A DNA stretch of 64,000 nt from Haliotis asinina (Eukaryota > Mollusca > Gastropoda > Lepetellida > Haliotidae), in contig NC_090287.1 in NCBI RefSeq assembly GCF_037392515.1, forward strand, positions 10,731,501 to 10,795,500. The letters run 5' to 3'. The position numbers and the translations under genes are program-made. Positions 58,736-64,000 of this stretch are shown one piece after another. A model generated the notes under the pieces. That model was not told where the DNA came from. It saw only the letters and a program-made list of their open reading frames with translations, and did not search any database. Within the stretch, counting starts at the first letter, position 1. Every line of letters begins with the position of its first letter.

Positions 58736-60502
58736 AAGCACAATGAAATCGGATGCAAGCTTTAGTGTCAAAGATTTATCCAAACTGACAGCTCTTTAAT
58801 CATGGGTAAGATAAATAAGAATGAATCCTTGAATCTAAACGAATACCACTGTGTTTGTGATCTTCATTTAAAACATAACTGTTAGTCATCCATCAAACTG
58901 CAAGAAACACACACCTGCTCATGAACAAGCCTTGTGTATGATAAATAACACCACTGTGTCTTCATGAAATGGACTAAGAACCCTAGCTATTGAATGAATC
59001 ATAGCTCTTCATTTTTAATCAGCCTATGTTAGAGTATGTTTTTTACAATTACTTTTGCTCTGTGACTAATGAAATTCCAGGAATAGGGTCATATATGTGC
59101 GACTGTAATCATACATACCAGCGCCTTGAGCATGCACTAATGCGTGGATATGTGCGCTATAAAAATATCCAATCTATCTATCTATCTATATGTTGGACTA
59201 GGACAGATATGATCATCTTATTACTATGATTATCAAAAATACATGTCAAGCTATGTGAGTCATGATCATTTCGTCATGATGTATTATTGTAAGTGTCTGT
59301 TCCATAATAGGATACAATCATTAAAGGGAAATGGTCCAATCTACAAAGCGTTCATAAAGTCACAACCTGTTATAGGCTTGTGAAAATTGTAGTGCTACAA
59401 ATGATTTGTGGATCAAGACCCTGGCCTATAACGAAACACCCACAGCAAAGAACAAATTATTGCACAACATTTCTCATGACCAAAGAGGTCTCGTTAAAAA
59501 ACGTACAGGCTAACACTATAACATAAGGTGGACTTCTTACTACTTGCATATGAACATAATCATTCATCTTCATGAATATAAATGGCAGAAAATGACCAGA
59601 GGCCTTTTTTCAACTTTGACATCGAAATCTGTTCAGTTCATTTCATATAAGCCTTTGAATCTGTCATCAGAGAAGTTAATGGTGAAAGTTTTTACTTTAG
59701 AAAGATTCAGAAGCATACATCTGCATTTCAAGAATGTGTGATGAAGTGTGTGTAAAATGAAACAGATCTGTGTCCATCATTAACTGAAACATGCCTACAT
59801 GTTTTCTAACAAAGTATTCATAATCTCACATAACATCATAAAATGACTAATAGTTTAGACACAAATTCGGCTTTCTGTCAAACATATCTTTACATAACTA
59901 ATTAAAACTTAGATATTATTTCTGAAAACACTGGAAAAACCATCAGTTTTACTTACTGGTAATATGACTTTGATTATTAGTTCCTGACAACTGGAATAGA
60001 TTTCAGGCACAGAATATTACACTTGCCCTGAATATTTCGACATCCTACACATCTGATCACAAACAGCTGCTCTTCAGTGTTGTCAGAATCATACTCATGG
60101 GAACAAAACAAACTTAACTGATCTGTAACTTACTGCAACTTACTGTAACTTGTGGATTCGACTTTAGTACAAATGTTTTTGGCTCAAATGCTCCAAATAA
60201 TGGTAAATTTGGTCAGTAAACATAACAAAACAATCAAAATAGTAAAGCAATACAAAATAAATATGTTGTGACCACAAATGTAAGTATGGCTTTCACAAAT
60301 CATCTCAATGAACTTGGTAGCATCAAGTAAAGATATCATTCAGCTGGACCAAGATAATGATGAAAATGGATGAATGATATTTTTTTGTAGAATGCTGGCA
60401 GGTTTACATAGCATTGCAGAAATAGCATGGTTGATAACTGCTTCATCCGCTATCCTCATCACTCAGGACTTGGTGAAATCTTGTACATTACACAACCATC
60501 AT
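58736..60502. other. possible 3' UTR or spacer of POMT2
   Basis: No ORF with known domain. A short (atct)n run lies at about 59.17-59.19 kb. On the minus strand this is directly downstream of the POMT2 stop codon. Confidence 0.4.
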
Positions 60503-63500
60503 TCATATATCCCATGAATCCATCCACTTGAGGCCACTCATCACAGATCCTTCCTCATTGGCCATCGGACCTGCAGCGCCAAACGTCAGGGGGTAGAACA
60601 GGTAGAAACTGAAATGTTAGATCACAAGAATTTAGGATCCAGGTGACAAATGGTATTCTTCATGGAACATGTACTCATGGCATATTTCACTTCGTGTTTG
60701 ATAGTGATACAAACTTTAGAAGATGGGTATAGCATACAGAATACTCACACCTCACCTCATTTCACCTCGGACTAGTAATGATTTCATCGTCATCACAATA
60801 TGTTATCAAAAGATGAAGAAAATGTGACTGTTCACTTATATCATGACATATCTGAAGTATACCATACAACTGTAGATTGTCTCTCGATTTCACAGAAAGG
60901 CTATTTACCTGCCCACCAGCACAAGGATGACGAACACAAGTAGCCAGGGGAACACTTTCACTGCCCAGTTCTCGGGCAGTATTAGGCAGAACCGAGTGAT
61001 CAGGTAGTCCAGCATCACACCTGTCACAGACAGACGGCAGAGGCATCACATCTGACTCATAATTGGTTGCACAATGATGAAGCTACTGATAAGGCTATGC
61101 TTAAGCAGCCCAGACCATGCTTTTCTGGTATGTAAAAGAAATGCTAAAGAACAGTTTGCAGACAGATCAGTGACAGAAAAATTGCCAAGATATATTAAGT
61201 CCTATGAATCTGAATCACACAGATGATAATGAATAAACATTTCAAACAATGAGCAATATCTTATATATCATATTACTAACCTCGACAATAATATTACATA
61301 TATTTTACCTGTGTTAAGGTTTTGTGTTTTAAGGTGAATATTAAATCTCAATACATATACAAATAATTCACTGGCAAATTCTCACTAAAACATAACATAA
61401 AATCATAATCCTCACACCAACTGAATATACAGGAAAAGCAGTCACCCTGACACACACATATACTTTCCAACTGGTTGCAAACGCACAATTTTCAAATCAG
61501 TCCATACATAGCACTACCCCCCTCCAACCCCTCCCCACTCCACCCTCAAGCTACTCAACTGAACCCAAGCTTACTACCCAGACACAGACAATGGTCTCAC
61601 ATACTGCACATCTGTAACACAAACAACAGCTGTCTGCTGACATCACTGCTCTAACTTGCATGTCTTCACTCCAGACTTATCACACTTCATATACACCATA
61701 CATTATACTAATTGGGATCTTGACAGGGATCATGAGATAAAAAAGTAGTTACATATAAAGTAGTATTTGCCATTAGCATGTATGTAAAGACATCCTTTTC
61801 ATTTTATAACACTAACTTCACCAAATCTGCAGGCCTTCCCCATCTTAGGACATACCAAGTGATCATTAGTTGTGTTACTGACGTGATCGGTGGAACAAAA
61901 GATCCATAAGGTCCATAATAAACTCAGTGATACATGTGATGTCATAATGATGAATCCAATATACTAATGCTGACATTTCTGGTATCATTTCAGTAAAATC
62001 AAATTACTGTTGACATGCATTGCAACATCGCTAACAGTTATAAATCACAGACAGATCCCAAGTCAGCTGAGCGATTAACCTGGCTGCGATTTAGCCCGAT
62101 ATTCCCTGTAGTGATGTCCCCAGCAGTATCTGTGCATGTGCAGGCTACTGTACCTCCGAACATTGCACTGTACAGGAAGGCGGGAAAGTAGTGGTGGAAG
62201 TATAGCACACGACTCATGAACCAGAATGGCACGTAGTGTAACCCCCAGCCCAAGAGCAGCCACCAGCAGGACTTGAACATCTTGTCATTGTATACTGGAA
62301 AACAAACAGAAGTATAACATGTAACAGAAGTGCATGTTGCATGGTACAGTGCACAGAGGATGAGGCACTTGATGGATGAGGCATAGGGTCTATGAAGCAT
62401 GAAGCAAATCACAGTTTCTAAGGCATATGACACAATTGTTTGGTGTGTAATGAATGAAATTGGTCGCAGGGCCCGATGCAAGAAGTGACTTAGCTTAGTT
62501 TTATGCCACTTATAGTAATATTCCAGCAATATCAAGGAGACATCAGAAATGGGCTTCACACATGTTGGGGTTCCAGGTCTTTGCTGTGATGAGGGAATGC
62601 TTCAACCAGAAGGCCACCATATATATTGATACATAACAATGCTTTTGTATTGTCAGGGAAATCTCACTTTGTTAAAAGGCAATATGGACACCCATGAGGC
62701 CACCTTTTCACAGTAGCCTATCGGATAAGCCTTTACATCCAAACTTGCCAGACTACAAAGATGACAGCTGCAGCTGCAAAGGTTTGCTCGCTGTGTGACC
62801 CACATTTAGTGAAAAAAGTCAGCAAATTGACAGGTCTAAAACTTTAAGATATATATGCAAGAACTCCTACCTCTTTCAGAGTACCAGTGCACCAATAGTG
62901 TTAGAAGCTAAAGTGAGATGTCATAGAAGCCTTGTGATTGATATGCCCAACTTCACAGTATAGACACCTTATTGGATAAAAACCCAGCAAAGGGAGACAA
63001 TAAAATTATTGGTCTAAGCCAGAGATGTATTGAGATTGTCGAGGATGAGTAGACATCAGATGACAACTTAATTTGATAATCTCTCTCACTTACTTCTGAT
63101 AGGCTCAGGTACATGGATTCCTCGCTTTAACTTTATCCTGTGTATAACAAAGAACACGAGGAACACTGCCTTGATGACCAAGAGGCCCCAGAAGATGACA
63201 GGGTTGCCCAGGAGGTAGATACGGTGGTCCTTGGCAGAAAATATCTGACCCTATATGGAAAGAAAGCAAGCAGTCATTACACTTGAACCAGTAAGTCAAC
63301 ACTGTACTATTCCAGTGATGTAAAAGGTTGTGCAAACAAGCCAAGGCAAAAGTGTGAACTGGATACAGAGGAAGTACTAGGCCAGAGGAAGGTCAGTAAT
63401 CTGACTAACATCACGTCCCTGACTACTGCACTTAAGTAGTTACATATGTACACATGTATGTGTGTGTGATTTTGTGCACTTATAGTGCTCTCCAACAAGA

Positions 63501-64000
63501 TGTCATGCCACAGGTTCACACAGACACTCCACTCATACACAGCATACAGTCCATTTATCTGTCATATTCTGAGTTTCAGGCAGGGATACAAAAAGTACCA
63601 TCTTCAAGTGCCTCAAGGAACCAAACTGCAGTTATCAAATCTCCAGCCTTCTCTTCTCCAGTCAGGTGCTCTATCCAGTAGGCCATCAATGCAGTGAACC
63701 CCCAGAGTCTCTTCTAGTGGTCAACAATATCTATACCCATGGAAACGAATAAGGGATCACATGAAAGTACACATGTTCCTTTATTCTCTTCCTGTTTTTT
63801 TTCACAAGGTATTACACTGTGGATGAAATTCTGGAAATAAATAAAGGGACGCTTGTACTTTCATGTGTTCCCTTATTCATTTCCATGAGTATATCTCAAC
63901 TGTAACAAAAGCAACAAGCTTACCCTGTAGTTGATAGGCCATTGCCAGGGTCTGGAGGTTATCTCCCCTTCTTTAGGTTTGAGCCCACTGTTTCCCTGTT
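60503..64000 (-). CDS. POMT2: protein O-mannosyltransferase 2, C-terminal exons (partial)
   Basis: Five exons are visible: 63924-64000 (continuing past the window), 63094-63250, 62154-62294, 60909-61020 and 60503-60608. All donors and acceptors are canonical and all phases agree. The first reads [17 protein letters not shown], next [12 protein letters not shown], next [15 protein letters not shown] and [15 protein letters not shown], then a membrane exon, and last [14 protein letters not shown] ending [10 protein letters not shown]. These are the conserved C-terminal membrane region of PMT-family enzymes; the WLDSWDF-like end and the G-x-A-GP segment point to POMT2 rather than POMT1. POMT1-POMT2 complexes in the ER move mannose from dolichol-phosphate mannose to Ser/Thr of proteins such as dystroglycan. 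The catalytic N-terminal half and MIR domains lie beyond the right edge. Confidence 0.9.
62485..62615 (-). repeat. SINE family B, decayed, in a POMT2 intron
   Basis: ttagttttatgccacttata, gtaatattccagcaatatca and gggcttcacacatgttgggg match the SINE B body; the tRNA-like head is barely recognisable. Confidence 0.7.
63734..63893. repeat. inverted-repeat MITE in a POMT2 intron
   Basis: Left arm tacccatggaaacgaataag and ggatcacatgaaagtac; right arm gtactttcatgtgttccc and ttattcatttccatgagta. Arms about 50 bp, centre about 60 bp. Confidence 0.82.

Noticed and set aside
60503-64000. Functional cluster of POMT2 with the pyruvyltransferase genes
   Set aside because: Both concern glycosylation, but they lie 29 kb apart on opposite strands with unrelated DNA between, and animal genes rarely cluster by pathway.

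Overview
The window looks like nuclear DNA of a marine gastropod mollusc, most likely an abalone (Haliotis) or a close relative. The reasons are intron-bearing animal genes, about 40 % GC, many short palindromic MITEs, and two SINE families whose shared tail (plus-strand form ttttacgccgcactcagcaa) I associate from memory with abalone sequences. The species is inference.

Layout. (1) 0.9-4.2 kb, plus strand: a five-exon gene for a small secreted protein with ten conserved cysteines, copy A. A paralogue, copy B, lies inverted at 49.3-52.0 kb. (2) 4.2-8.5 kb: a 38-bp tandem array, a decayed Penelope-like element, and a SINE split by an element carrying the end of a Crypton-like tyrosine recombinase. 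(3) 8.6-14.0 kb and 22.2-31.4 kb, plus strand: two tandem copies of an unusual three-exon gene. Exon 2 encodes a triose-phosphate/PEP-translocator-like (TPT/SLC35E) membrane transporter. Exon 3 encodes an extra membrane anchor followed by a polysaccharide pyruvyltransferase domain (PF04230). The splice phases join them in one reading frame in both copies. Each copy is followed by the same SINE and by a 53-bp palindromic satellite (about 45 and 25 units). (4) 19.1-20.4 kb: a hAT relic between the copies; two Tc1-like relics sit in introns of the second copy. (5) 34.56-45.95 kb, minus strand: a Ty3/gypsy LTR retrotransposon that looks whole and young, with about 2.07-kb LTRs and a third, zinc-finger ORF. 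It sits in the flank of the second gene copy, and the paralogous flank preserves the empty site. (6) 52-60 kb: tandem repeats, palindromes and otherwise unrecognised AT-rich DNA. (7) 60.5-64.0 kb, minus strand: the 3' exons of the protein O-mannosyltransferase gene POMT2, running off the right edge.

How the genes work together. The best candidate for a new system is the fused transporter-pyruvyltransferase. PF04230 enzymes use phosphoenolpyruvate (PEP) to put pyruvyl ketals on sugars, and the TPT family includes PEP/phosphate translocators. A single Golgi protein that imports PEP and uses it in the lumen would be a self-contained glycan pyruvylation device. POMT2 is another secretory-pathway glycosylation gene, but its closeness is probably chance. 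All gene models are read by eye from splice signals, phase and paralogue conservation; none is backed by transcript data.
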